Assembly (NCBI GenBank): GCA_017450985.1 | Contig: JAFSSN010000186.1 | Coordinates: forward strand, 1 to 35,673 | DNA: 35,673 bases | Source of the DNA: Bacteroidaceae bacterium | GTDB taxonomy: Bacteria > Bacteroidota > Bacteroidia > Bacteroidales > Bacteroidaceae | Direction: 5' to 3' | Part shown: positions 23,761 through 33,200 of the stretch, piece after piece | Layout: each line of letters starts with the position of its first letter | How positions within the stretch are numbered: the stretch's first letter is position 1 | Notes under the pieces: model-generated | Databases searched by the model: none | What the model was told of the DNA's origin: nothing | Seen by the model: only the letters and a program-made list of their open reading frames with translations | Program-made: the position numbers and the translations under genes

Positions 23761-24273
23761 CTATTTCTCGTACACACTTTCTATCTCGACCACATACACG
23801 CTGTGGAATCCGCCGCCCGGCTGGTCGTTGTACCAGCATTCGAGCAATGACTCATCGACGAAGTCCTCGGCTTTCATGTCGGCCTTGAAGAGCTTTCTGC
23901 CGACGAGCGTGAGTCGTGCCTCGTCAAATCCCATCACTCCCTCAGGCATCTCCACGGCATGGAGTCCGGCAGCCTCAACCTTGTTGATGTCTCTGCCCGA
24001 CTTGCTTCCGCACAACTGGAGTGCTCTGCGCTGACTCTCAGGAAAGAAACTTATGGTGAGACGGTCGTTAGCCTCAACGAACTCATGTGTGTAACGCTCA
24101 GGGCGTATGAAGAGGTATGCCACAGGCTTGTGCCAGAGGTAGCCAACGCCGCCCCACGAAGCCGTCATGGTGTTGAACTTGTCGGCCGTGCCAGCCGTGA
24201 TGAGCATCCACTGGTTGGCGATGAGGTCGATAACGTCCTCCTTTGCCAACACCTTTATATCAGTCTTTTTCAT
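23761..24273 (-). CDS. Flavin reductase-like (FMN-binding split-barrel) protein
   Basis: 170 residues. The flavin-reductase-like fold is indicated by MLITAGTADKFNTMTASWGG near the N-terminus (the T-M-T-A-S-W-G FMN-binding segment), YLFIRPERYTHEFVEAN, LTISFFPE and ALQLCGSKSGRDINKVEAAG. Members bind FMN and reduce or use reduced flavin; no partner oxygenase is nearby, so substrate is unknown. Its ATG overlaps the ispG stop codon by four bases (ATGA), implying translational coupling. Confidence 0.85.
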   Translation of the reverse strand: MKKTDIKVLAKEDVIDLIANQWMLITAGTADKFNTMTASWGGVGYLWHKPVAYLFIRPERYTHEFVEANDRLTISFFPESQRRALQLCGSKSGRDINKVEAAGLHAVEMPEGVMGFDEARLTLVGRKLFKADMKAEDFVDESLLECWYNDQPGGGFHSVYVVEIESVYEK

Positions 24274-25988
24274 TTGTCTGCGTTTTTTTGAGCCATGTCT
24301 TTCTCTATAAATTCTATCAGTCGTGCCACGGCCTCGGCCTCAGGTATGTTCTTCTCGATACATTCCTTCTTCTTGTAGAGGCTGACCTTGCCCACGCCTG
24401 CTCCCACGTATCCGTAGTCGGCATCAGCCATCTCGCCCGGTCCGTTGACGATACATCCCATGATGCCTATCTTGAGTCCTGTGAGGTGCTTGGTGGCTTC
24501 CTTAATCTTCTTGATTGTCTCCTCGAGGTTGTAGAGCGTGCGTCCGCATCCAGGGCACGAGATGTACTCGGTCTTGGTGAAGCGGAGGCGTGCTGCCTGC
24601 AGTATGCCGTATGCCGTGTCGGTAATCTGCTGCCGGCTCACGGCATCGGTGTGGTTGAGGAGTATGAGTCCGTCTGCCAGCCCGTCGATGAGCACTACGC
24701 CCGAGTCGAGTGCAGCCTTCAGCTGAAGATCCTCGAGACTGTTCTCTGCATATTCCTGGCAGATGAGCATAGGATTCTTGACGCCGAGGTTCATGAGCTG
24801 GAATGCAAGGGCACGATGCTCGCCGAGCTTGTTTGCCGTCTGCGGACGGCTCACGATGAGCACTTCAGGGTGTGCCTTGAGGAATGCCACGTTCTCGGCA
24901 TTGAGGCGGTAAGGGTTGAGCACGATGGTGTTCATGAGAGGCACGTCGCTGAGGACTACTGCAACGTTGTCGCCGCCGATGCCCTTCACTTCCTCGCCGT
25001 TAGCCTCGACGAGTCCCTTCAGCGTCACAGCCACGGTCTTGCGCTTCTCTGGGCGCAGCCACTTGTACTCGTCGGGGAGTACGAACTCGTCGATAGGAAG
25101 CTGTGCGTCCTTGCGTGAGTTGATGGCGTAGTCAACGAGCTTGCGTGCCACAGGAATCTCGTTCTCAGGTGCTTCGGAGAGTGACACGCGCACGGTGTCG
25201 CCTATGCCGTCGGAGAGCAATGCTCCTATGCCCACGGCACTCTTGATGCGTCCGTCCTCGCCGTCGCCGGCCTCAGTCACTCCGAGGTGGAGCGGGAATG
25301 CCATGCCTTCCTTGTCCATGGTTGTGACAAGGAGGCGCACGGTGCGTACCATGACCACTGTGTTGCTTGCCTTGATGGAGATGACCACGTCGGTGAACTT
25401 CTCGCGCACGCATATGCGCAGGAATTCCATGCACGACTCGACCATGCCTTCAGGCGTGTCGCCGTAGCGGCTCATGATGCGGTCGGACAGGCTGCCGTGG
25501 TTCACTCCGATGCGGATGGCAGTATGGTTTTCCTTGCATATATTGAGGAAAGGAACGAACCTTTCTTCTATCTTCTTTATCTCGCTGGCATATTCCTCGT
25601 CGGTGTATTCCAGCTTCTTGAACGTGCGGGCAGGGTCAACGTAGTTGCCCGGGTTGATGCGCACCTTCTCGCATATCGTTGCAGCAGTGTCGGCAACGGC
25701 AGCGTTGAAGTGTACGTCAGCCACGAGAGGCACGTTGTAGCCATCATTGCGGAGCATGGCGTTGATAGCCTTCATGTTCTGCGCCTCGCGCTGTCCCTGG
25801 GTAGTGAAACGTACAATCTCGCCACCGGCATCGACTATTCTCTTTGCCTGTTCCACCGAGTCTTCGGTGTCCATTGTCGAAGTGTTTGCCATCGACTGCA
25901 CGCGTATAGGCCACACACTGCCCATAAGCACTCCGCCGACATTCACTTCGGTGCTCCATCTACGGGAATAATTGAATAAATCTATCAT
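24270..25988 (-). CDS. ispG: 4-hydroxy-3-methylbut-2-en-1-yl diphosphate synthase, three-domain type
   Basis: 572 residues, much longer than the ~370 of E. coli IspG: this is the three-domain form known from Bacteroidota, Chlamydiae and plants, with an extra domain between the TIM barrel and the iron-sulfur domain. The N-terminus (VNVGGVLMGS, PIRVQSMANTSTMDTEDSV) and VADVHFNAAVA, VRINPGNY, RIGVNHGSL belong to the barrel. The 4Fe-4S ligands are visible: Cys478 and Cys481 (SCPGCGRTLYN), Cys512 (IMGCIVNGPGE) and the family-typical fourth ligand Glu519. The enzyme makes HMBPP from MEcPP in the MEP isoprenoid pathway. It follows purE after 105 nt and is coupled to the flavin-reductase-like gene. 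Confidence 0.97.
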   Translation of the reverse strand: MIDLFNYSRRWSTEVNVGGVLMGSVWPIRVQSMANTSTMDTEDSVEQAKRIVDAGGEIVRFTTQGQREAQNMKAINAMLRNDGYNVPLVADVHFNAAVADTAATICEKVRINPGNYVDPARTFKKLEYTDEEYASEIKKIEERFVPFLNICKENHTAIRIGVNHGSLSDRIMSRYGDTPEGMVESCMEFLRICVREKFTDVVISIKASNTVVMVRTVRLLVTTMDKEGMAFPLHLGVTEAGDGEDGRIKSAVGIGALLSDGIGDTVRVSLSEAPENEIPVARKLVDYAINSRKDAQLPIDEFVLPDEYKWLRPEKRKTVAVTLKGLVEANGEEVKGIGGDNVAVVLSDVPLMNTIVLNPYRLNAENVAFLKAHPEVLIVSRPQTANKLGEHRALAFQLMNLGVKNPMLICQEYAENSLEDLQLKAALDSGVVLIDGLADGLILLNHTDAVSRQQITDTAYGILQAARLRFTKTEYISCPGCGRTLYNLEETIKKIKEATKHLTGLKIGIMGCIVNGPGEMADADYGYVGAGVGKVSLYKKKECIEKNIPEAEAVARLIEFIEKDMAQKNADK

Positions 25989-26010
25989 GTCTTTTCCTGT
26001 TGATAATTGC

Positions 26011-26091
26011 TAATTGGCAACTGATAATTACCGACTGAGGGATACGTCTCTCAGGGAGACGCAGCAGCGGTTAACTATCAGTTGCCAATTA
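26011..26091. repeat. Nested inverted repeat between purE and ispG
   Basis: TAATTGGCAACTGATAATTA (26011-26030) and its complement with one mismatch (26072-26091) form a 20-bp outer stem. Inside is CGTCTC (26045-26050), loop TCAGG, GAGACG (26056-26061). The structure starts right at the purE stop codon (26094) and ends about 20 bp before ispG. There is no T run on the minus strand, so it may be a processing or attenuation hairpin or a small repeat insertion rather than a full terminator. Confidence 0.7.
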
Positions 26092-26093
26092 AA

Positions 26094-26603
26094 TTAGTTG
26101 CACTTATATTCAAACTTCACTTCCTTGAGCTCCTCGTTAGCCTTTTCGATCTTCTTGCGAAGGCCGTTCTTATAGGCAGCGAACTTCTCGGCAAGAGCCT
26201 CGTCGCTGAGTGCAAGCATCTGCACGGCGAGGATGGCGGCATTGAGTGCGCCGTTGATGGCCACCGTTGCCACAGGGATGCCAGGAGGCATCTGAAGCAT
26301 TGAATAGACAGCGTCCACTCCATCAAGAACCGAGCCCTTGACCGGCACTCCGATGACAGGGAGAGTTGTGCTTGCTGCTATCACTCCAGGAAGGGCAGCA
26401 GCCATGCCTGCACCGGCTATGATAACCTTTATGCCGCGCTGCTTTGCGCCCTTGGCAAACGCCTCTACGGCATCAGGTGTACGGTGAGCACTGAGAGCAT
26501 TGATTTCAAAAGGAATCTGCATCTCATCAAAGAACTTGGCAGCCTTCTCCATCACTGGGAGGTCAGACGTGCTGCCCATGATAATTGAAACAAGTGGAGT
26601 CAT
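26094..26603 (-). CDS. purE: N5-carboxyaminoimidazole ribonucleotide mutase
   Basis: 169 residues, the normal length. Class I PurE, converting N5-CAIR to CAIR in purine synthesis. The active-site signatures are all present: SIIMGSTSDLPVM (phosphate binding), ALSAHRTPD (catalytic His), IIAGAGMAAALPGVIA, and PVIGVPVKGSVLDGVDAVYS. It lies in the rpoN-to-B3/4 run, 46 nt after the PAP2-like gene and ahead of ispG, a purE-ispG neighbourhood also seen in other Bacteroidota. Start ATG 26603; intact. Confidence 0.97.
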   Translation of the reverse strand: MTPLVSIIMGSTSDLPVMEKAAKFFDEMQIPFEINALSAHRTPDAVEAFAKGAKQRGIKVIIAGAGMAAALPGVIAASTTLPVIGVPVKGSVLDGVDAVYSMLQMPPGIPVATVAINGALNAAILAVQMLALSDEALAEKFAAYKNGLRKKIEKANEELKEVKFEYKCN

Positions 26604-26649
26604 AATATATTCTTTTTGTAATTGTTTCTAAAAGGTTGGAGGCGTGAGG

Positions 26650-27273
26650 TCAAATCCAGTCCTTAAGTATGAAGAACATGGAGCAGACGAAGCCTACGAA
26701 GAAGCCTGCGCCGACCTGCGACACGGAGTGCTGGCGAAGTATTATGCGGCTCGTGCCGAGGGCTCCCGACAGCAGTATGAGTATGCACGCAGGAATGACG
26801 GGATTGAAGTAGAGCAGAGAGCTGAATGCCACGAGGGCTCCCACCAGTCCGCCCATGCCCACCATGTGGGTGCTTATCTTCCACCATGCGTTTATCACGA
26901 CGCATATAATCTGCGACACCAGTGCCGCCATGACTATGCCTCGGAAGAACATGGCCACCTTCATGTCGGTCATCAGTATGAGACAAGTGGAATAGCTTAC
27001 CAGCGTGAGTATGTAGGGCAGGTGCCTGTGCTCGCGATGACTAAGCTGCATGTGCGTCCATTTATTGACTATGCGGAAGATGTTTATTCCCGTTCTGGGA
27101 ATAAGGACTGTGAAGACGTACACCATGCCAAGAATGAGTATCTTGTAATTGAACGGCAACATCTTCAGATAACTGAATGCAAACAAACCGAATATGACCC
27201 ACAGGGGTACATAAAAAGGAGAGAAGACTGCAGACAGCGCCTTTGCTGCCCGTATTAACTTCTTTTCGCTCAT
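26650..27273 (-). CDS. PAP2-like integral membrane protein
   Basis: 207 residues with about five to six membrane helices. A PAP2 (lipid phosphatase) arrangement is recognisable but degenerate: REHRHLP in place of the first KxxxxxxRP motif, WKISTHMVGMGG for the PSGH motif (His136), and SRIILRQHSVSQ (Ser175, Arg176, His182) for SRxxxxxHxxxD, with Gln186 where Asp is usual. The histidines needed for catalysis are present. In Bacteroidota such proteins could act on lipid or undecaprenyl pyrophosphates, but activity here is uncertain because of the altered motifs. Its ATG overlaps the end of rpoN by four bases. Confidence 0.7.
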   Translation of the reverse strand: MSEKKLIRAAKALSAVFSPFYVPLWVIFGLFAFSYLKMLPFNYKILILGMVYVFTVLIPRTGINIFRIVNKWTHMQLSHREHRHLPYILTLVSYSTCLILMTDMKVAMFFRGIVMAALVSQIICVVINAWWKISTHMVGMGGLVGALVAFSSLLYFNPVIPACILILLSGALGTSRIILRQHSVSQVGAGFFVGFVCSMFFILKDWI

Positions 27274-28775
27274 ATACTTTTGCGTTTTAATGCTGTTGGA
27301 ATACCGAACAGTGAACGATACCTGTTCACTGTTCTTCGCTCTATGTCAATGCCACGAAGCCTCAACTGTTCCACAAGTTCATTGTCGGAATAAGGATTGC
27401 GCTTGTCCTCGCCGTCGATGATGTCACGCATGGCTGTCTCCACCTTGCGGCTGTCAACGTCCTCGCCCTTTTTGTTGGTGCGCACTCGCTTGAAGAAGTA
27501 CGACATAGGGTAGAGAGTGCCGTCAACGAGTGCATACTTGCCGTTGCACACTCGCGATATGGTGCTCACGTCGAGGCCGGTCTTCTTTGCCACGTCCTCC
27601 ATGATGAGCTTCTGGAGGTCGTCATCGTTCTGCGACAGGAAGAACTGGCGCTGCAAGTCGATTATCGCGGCCATGGTGGTCTCGAGAGTCTGCTGGCGCT
27701 GGCGTATGGACTTGATGAACATACGCGCGGCATCGACCTTCTGCTGATAGTAGGTCATGCGCTCCTTGTCGTGCCTGCCCAGCTTTTCGCCGGTCTTCTG
27801 CATGGCATCCAGCATGCGCACATATTCCTGGTTGACATGAAGGCTCGGCACATCGCCGTTGTTGAGGGCGAACGTCACATTGCCGTCGGAGTCGGTCTCG
27901 ACGATGAAGTCGGGCACAGCCAGCTGCACGCTGTCGGCAGCCGACTCGCTGAGTGCAAGTCCTGGATGGAGATTAAGTTTCTTGATTGTGTCGAGTACAT
28001 CGCTGAGATGTACGCTGTTCATTCCCGTCACCGTCTGCAGCTTAGCAACGTTGTTGTTGATAAACAAGTCGTAGTGGCGGTCTATAATGTCGCGAGCGTC
28101 CTGCAACAGTCCTAATTTCTCGAAGGACTGGTGATTGGAGTCGCCAAGTATTCTGTCAATCTGCAACAGGAGACATTCTCTCGTGTCGCGTGCGCCTATG
28201 CCGGCGGGGTCGAACTGCTGTACTATCTTCAGAGCCTTCTCCACCTCCTCCTCGTCGGTGTAGATGTTGTGGTTGATAAGCATATCGTCAACGATGCTCG
28301 GAATAGGTCGTGAAAGGAAGCCGCGGTTGTCGAGCGAGTAGATGAGATACTCCACGAGAGTGTATTGCTCGTCGGTCAGGTCGTAGTTGACCATCTGTTC
28401 CATCATGTCGTCCATGAACGACTTCGTGGCGCCGACCGGTATTTCCTGTTTCTCGGTCTCTCCCCCGCCGCTCACAGCCGGCAGGTCGTCGGGGTCGTAG
28501 TCATAGAGCGTGTCGGAACTTTCAAACTCGTCGGTCTCCTCACGTTCGTCCACTCCTCCTTCCGTCTCGTCTGCGCCGTTGTCCTCGTCGCGTTCCTCGG
28601 CAGTCTTCAGCAGTCCCTCATCCAAAGCCACGTTATCAAGAAGTTCATTCTTCACGTTGTCTGTCAGTTCGGCCACAGGCAGTTCGAGCATCTTCACCGT
28701 CAGTAACTGCTGCGGTGAGAGACGTAGTTGCTGCTGCTGCGTCAATACTTGATAAGCACTTTGTGAGACACCCAT
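27270..28775 (-). CDS. rpoN: RNA polymerase sigma-54 factor
   Basis: 501 residues from ATG 28775 (a TTG 15 nt upstream is less likely). Region I is Gln/Leu-rich (QVLTQQQQLRLSPQQLLTVKM and on), followed by an acidic linker (residues ~60-120), the core-binding part (DEQYTLVEYLIYSLDNRGFL, PAGIGARDTRECLLLQID) and the DNA-binding part (VAKKTGLDVSTISRVCNGKY, YFFKR). The RpoN box is ERRTVNRYRS near the C-terminus. It directs polymerase to -24/-12 promoters and needs bEBP activators, none of which is in this window. First gene of the minus-strand run to 23082, with a -7 box at 28814-28821. Confidence 0.96.
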   Translation of the reverse strand: MGVSQSAYQVLTQQQQLRLSPQQLLTVKMLELPVAELTDNVKNELLDNVALDEGLLKTAEERDEDNGADETEGGVDEREETDEFESSDTLYDYDPDDLPAVSGGGETEKQEIPVGATKSFMDDMMEQMVNYDLTDEQYTLVEYLIYSLDNRGFLSRPIPSIVDDMLINHNIYTDEEEVEKALKIVQQFDPAGIGARDTRECLLLQIDRILGDSNHQSFEKLGLLQDARDIIDRHYDLFINNNVAKLQTVTGMNSVHLSDVLDTIKKLNLHPGLALSESAADSVQLAVPDFIVETDSDGNVTFALNNGDVPSLHVNQEYVRMLDAMQKTGEKLGRHDKERMTYYQQKVDAARMFIKSIRQRQQTLETTMAAIIDLQRQFFLSQNDDDLQKLIMEDVAKKTGLDVSTISRVCNGKYALVDGTLYPMSYFFKRVRTNKKGEDVDSRKVETAMRDIIDGEDKRNPYSDNELVEQLRLRGIDIERRTVNRYRSLFGIPTALKRKSI

Positions 28776-28813
28776 AATTTTGTGATACAAGCTTTACATT
28801 TTGAATTTGCACG

Positions 28814-28821
28814 CAAATTTA
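28814..28821 (-). promoter_or_regulatory. -7 box of rpoN and the downstream gene run
   Basis: Minus-strand TAAATTTG followed by CG, 38 nt before ATG 28775. No TTTG 19-21 nt upstream. Confidence 0.45.
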
Positions 28822-28864
28822 GATAAAATCCACGATATTTCGCATCAGGGAACACAAAAATTAA

Positions 28865-29935
28865 TCAGCAAACCACATTCGGCGAAATTCCTTCATTCGT
28901 GGAAACCTGATTATTTATTCTAATTAAATCTTTCTGAGCAGTTACATACGGCATGTATTTCAACATAAAAGGTATCAAAAACATATACACGCCCAAAGTC
29001 AAAACTGTATTGATAAAAGCAACTACAACAACTGACAAATTCAAGAAAGACAGCACATAAGCAAACACTTGGTACACGAGTTGGTGAGACACCAAGAGCA
29101 TGATGGAATACCTCCCCCAGTAAGACAATACCGGAATATGCTTGAAATATTTAGTCAAAAAGAACACCGACAAAGCTCCCATAACTCCACACGGATACAA
29201 CACTAAAATCTCCTTCAAACCAAATATATTAGCTGCAAAACGGAAATCACAATTATAGCTTAATATGGCAACTGCAATCACAAGTACAACCACAAAACAA
29301 AGTAAATAACCATCGGTTTTATTTGGCTTCAGCATATTAGTGCGCCTGTAAACATAATAGCCAAAAACAAAGAAAGGAAATGAACTAAATGAAGAATCAA
29401 TAAAGCCTGGTAAATAAATCCTGAAATACGAGCAAACCAATCCAGCAGCTCCGATTAAGAAAGTACACAAAAATATTATAGCATCTGGTTTCTTAGTTTT
29501 ATTGCCTAATAACATAACAACGTAAAATATCATGTTAATTTCAAACAAACACAACAAGAACCAAATTGGCACATTAGGAAATCCCTCGTGAGCTATTATT
29601 CTGCATATATTATGCGAATTATAATACAACTGACCGTGTTGCATTCTTATATCAAAAAACTCGAACAATAAGAACGGAATAAACAATGAAGTCGTTACGT
29701 AAAAGAAAGAAAACGGAATGAGAAGTTTATTGCACTTTCGTTTCGTAAAATCTACTATTCCAGAATATGTCTTAAAGAAACATCCTGACAACACAAAATA
29801 CAATGGCATTCTAAAAGATGAAAAAAACGAATGCATAGGCAACTGAATGTCATAATATTCAAACACATGAAACCATACAACTAAGACAATACAAAACCCT
29901 TTTGCCAAATCAAAATACTCGATTCTATTTCCCAT
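28865..29935 (-). CDS. Membrane acyltransferase, acyltransferase-3 family
   Basis: 356 residues with about ten membrane helices. The N-terminus MGNRIEYFDLAKGFCIVLVV followed by WFHVF carries the family's D-x-x-K-G and catalytic-region His; FRMPLYFVLSGCFF is the next conserved block. Such OafA/WecH-like enzymes transfer acetyl or other acyl groups to sugars of O-antigen, capsule or exopolysaccharide, or to peptidoglycan. No glycan-biosynthesis gene is adjacent, so the acceptor is unknown. The gene is visibly more AT-rich than its neighbours and uses AT-ending codons, suggesting acquisition by transfer. It is oriented away from dnaE and has its own -7 box. Confidence 0.88.
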   Translation of the reverse strand: MGNRIEYFDLAKGFCIVLVVWFHVFEYYDIQLPMHSFFSSFRMPLYFVLSGCFFKTYSGIVDFTKRKCNKLLIPFSFFYVTTSLFIPFLLFEFFDIRMQHGQLYYNSHNICRIIAHEGFPNVPIWFLLCLFEINMIFYVVMLLGNKTKKPDAIIFLCTFLIGAAGLVCSYFRIYLPGFIDSSFSSFPFFVFGYYVYRRTNMLKPNKTDGYLLCFVVVLVIAVAILSYNCDFRFAANIFGLKEILVLYPCGVMGALSVFFLTKYFKHIPVLSYWGRYSIMLLVSHQLVYQVFAYVLSFLNLSVVVVAFINTVLTLGVYMFLIPFMLKYMPYVTAQKDLIRINNQVSTNEGISPNVVC

Positions 29936-29974
29936 ACTAAATTATTTTTAAAAAGAATGAACAAAAAAAACGCA

Positions 29975-29982
29975 CAAATATA
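29975..29982 (-). promoter_or_regulatory. -7 box of the acyltransferase gene
   Basis: Minus-strand TATATTTG followed by TG, 39 nt before ATG 29935. No clear -33 box. The remaining spacer to 30187 is AT-rich and holds no gene. Confidence 0.4.
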
Positions 29983-30187
29983 CACATTAAAGCTGATATT
30001 TCTGCACATACATACTGACAAAAACGATTTTTACATTTCATTTCCTATAGTCCTGCATAACTCTTAATGAGGTATTCGTAAATAGAGAAAATGAGTATGG
30101 ACAGACTTTCACAACTTCATAACAAATAGGAACAGTAACGGAAATATGATGGAACAGAAATGCAAAAGCAAAATTAACTATGCATCA

Positions 30188-30217
30188 TTTGCATTCAGAA
30201 AAAAAACATTACCTTTG
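30188..30217 (+). promoter_or_regulatory. Promoter of dnaE-trxA operon
   Basis: TTTG (30188-30191), 18-nt spacer (one shorter than usual), TACCTTTG (30210-30217) followed by CA. The start codon at 30240 is 22 nt downstream. An upstream in-frame ATG at 30180 lies above this promoter and is rejected. Confidence 0.6.
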
Positions 30218-30239
30218 CAACAACAATATAATAGTTTTA

Positions 30240-33200
30240 ATGGAAGATTTCATACACTTACACGTTCATACGCAGTTTTCGATTCTCGACGGTATGTCAC
30301 AGATTTCGGACATCGTGGACAAGGCTATTGCCGACGGCATGAAGGGCGTCGCGATAACTGACCATGGTAATATGTTCGGTATCAAGGAACTGTTCGACTA
30401 CTGTAACAAAGTAAATAAAGGACGGAAGAAAGAAGGATTAGAGCCATTCATTCCTATCTTCGGATGTGAGATGTACGTCGCACGACGCAACAAGGAAGAC
30501 ATGACGGAGAAGCGCGACCGAGGAGGTAACCACCTCATTGTGCTCGCTAAAAATGCTAATGGATATCGCAATCTCATCAGACTTGTATCGCGCGCTTGGG
30601 TTGACGGTAACTACGGACGCCCGCGTACCGACCACAAGGACCTGGAGATGTTTCATGAAGACCTCATCGTGTGTGCTGCCTGCATTGCCGGAGAACCGCA
30701 GGAATACGTCCGCCGCGCATTGCGTCTGGGCAAGTTTGCCACCGAGCCTCTGAGCAAGGAGGAGCTGCTGGCAAAGGCCGACGAGGCGGTGAAGTGGTAC
30801 AAGCGTGTGTTCGGTGACGACTACTACATGGAGTTGCAGCGTCACGAAGTGAAGGACCCTACCATCAATGCCAACAGGGAAACCTACGAAGAGCAGAAGG
30901 CGGTCGAGCCGTACCTGATAGAGCTTGCCAAGAACAACGGAGTGAAGATAATCTGTACCAACGATTCTCATTTCGTCAATCAGGAGGATGCCGAAGCACA
31001 CGAGCGTCTGCTCTGTCTCTCTACGGGCAAAATCATCTCAGAGCCTCACATGCTCTATTCGAAGCAGGAGTGGTTCAAGACAAAGGCTGAGATGTACGAG
31101 GTGTTCAGCGACATGCCTGAGACGCTGTCCAACACCATGGAAATCCTTGCCAAGGTAGAGACCTACAACATAGAGAGCGACCCTATCATGCCGTTCTTCC
31201 CTATTCCCGAAAGCTTCGGTACGGAGGACGAATGGCGCAAGAAATACACTGAAGAAGACTTGTTCAAGGAGTTCACTTCCGACGAGAACGGCGAGAACCA
31301 GATGCCGGAAGAGGACGGACTCAAGAAGATAAAGAAGCTCGGCGGCTACGATAAGATTTACCGTATCAAGTTTGAAGCGGACTTCCTCGCCAAGCTCGCA
31401 TACGAGGGCGCGCAGCGCATCTACGGCTCGGGCACAGTGAAGGAGCTAACGGCCGACACCCTCATAAAGGGCTCGTATGGAATACCTGAGGAAGTGGAGG
31501 ACCGCATACGCTTCGAGCTTCACATCATGAAGACGATGGGATTCCCTGGCTACTTCCTTATCGTGCAGGACTTCATCAACTCGGCCCGTAAGGAACTTGA
31601 CGTATGGGTAGGCCCTGGTCGTGGTTCTGCCGCAGGTTCCGTAGTAGCATACTGCTTGGGCATCACCAAGCTCGACCCGCTCAAGTACGACCTTCTGTTT
31701 GAGCGTTTCCTCAACCCTGACCGTATCTCCCTCCCTGATATTGATACCGACTTCGACGACGACGGACGAGGCAAGGTGCTGCAATGGGTTATGGACAAGT
31801 ACGGGCATGAAAACTGCGCACACATCATCACATACGGTACGATGGCGGCAAAGAACTCCATCAAGGATGTGGCGCGCGTACAGAACATCCCGCTGCCAAT
31901 AGTCAACGCATGGTGTAAGGCCATGCCCGACCGTCTGCCCGACGGCATGAAGCCGAAGCTCGCCAACTACCTGAAGTGTACTCCGGAGTTGCAGCAGGCA
32001 GCCACGTCAACCAATGTAGAAGAACGTCACACTATCGAATATGCGCAACGACTGGAAGGTACGGTGCGCAACACGGGTATCCACGCCTGCGGCTTCATCA
32101 TCTGCCGTGACCCTATCAGCGACCACGTGCCGGTGTCAACTGCCGACGACCCCGACTTCCCTGACATCAAGACTGCCGTAACGCAGTACGACGGACACGT
32201 TATCGAGTCAACAGGTCTTATCAAGATGGACTTCCTGGGTCTGAAGACGCTTTCGGAGATGAAGGAATGCCTCAAGCTCGTGAAGCAAGACCTTGGCATA
32301 GACATCGACCTCGACCACATACCTATCGACGATGCAAAGACCTACCAGCTCTATCAGGAGGGCAAGACGGTAGGTACATTCCAGTTCGAGTCGGCAGGTA
32401 TGCAGAAATATCTGCGCGAACTCCACCCTACAGTGTTTGAGGACCTCATCGCCATGAACGCCCTCTACCGTCCGGGACCTATGGACTACATTCCGTCGTT
32501 CATTGCCCGCAAGAACGGACGCGAGCCTATCACCTACGATATTGCCTGCATGGAGAAGTATCTTAAGGACACGTACGGCATCACAGTGTATCAGGAGCAA
32601 GTCATGCTGCTGTCGCGACAGCTTGCCGACTTCACCCGAGGTGAGTCCGACGCCCTGCGTAAGGCGATGGGTAAGAAGAAGAAGGACATCGTAGATGCCA
32701 TGAAGCCTAAGTTCATCGAGGGAGGTAAGAACAACGGCCACGACCCTAAAATTCTGGAGAAGATATGGGCCGACTGGGAGAAGTTCGCGTCATACGCCTT
32801 CAACAAGTCGCACGCCGCATGCTACTCATGGGTTGCCTACCAGACGGCTTACCTCAAGGCCAACTACCCTGCCCACTTCCTCGCCGCCCTCATGACGCGC
32901 CGTCATTCCGACATCAAGGAAATCACGAAGCTCATGGACGAATGTAAGAACATGGGCATCGCAACGCTCGGTCCTGACGTGAACGAGTCGTTCACCGACT
33001 TCAGCGTAAACAAGCAGGGAGCTGTACGCTTCGGTCTTGGAGGCATCAAGGGCGTGGGTGAGAACAGCGTGCTGGCACTCATCAACGAGCGCGAGAAGAA
33101 CGGCCCGTACACATCGGTATATAACCTCTTTGAGCGCGTGAACCTTTCGGCATGCGGACGCAAGAGCATGGAAGGCATGATTCTCGCAGGAGCATTCGAC

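Noticed and set aside
30180..30239. 20-residue extension of DnaE
   Set aside because: It begins upstream of the promoter at 30188-30217, and the PHP domain starts normally at MEDFIHLHVH.
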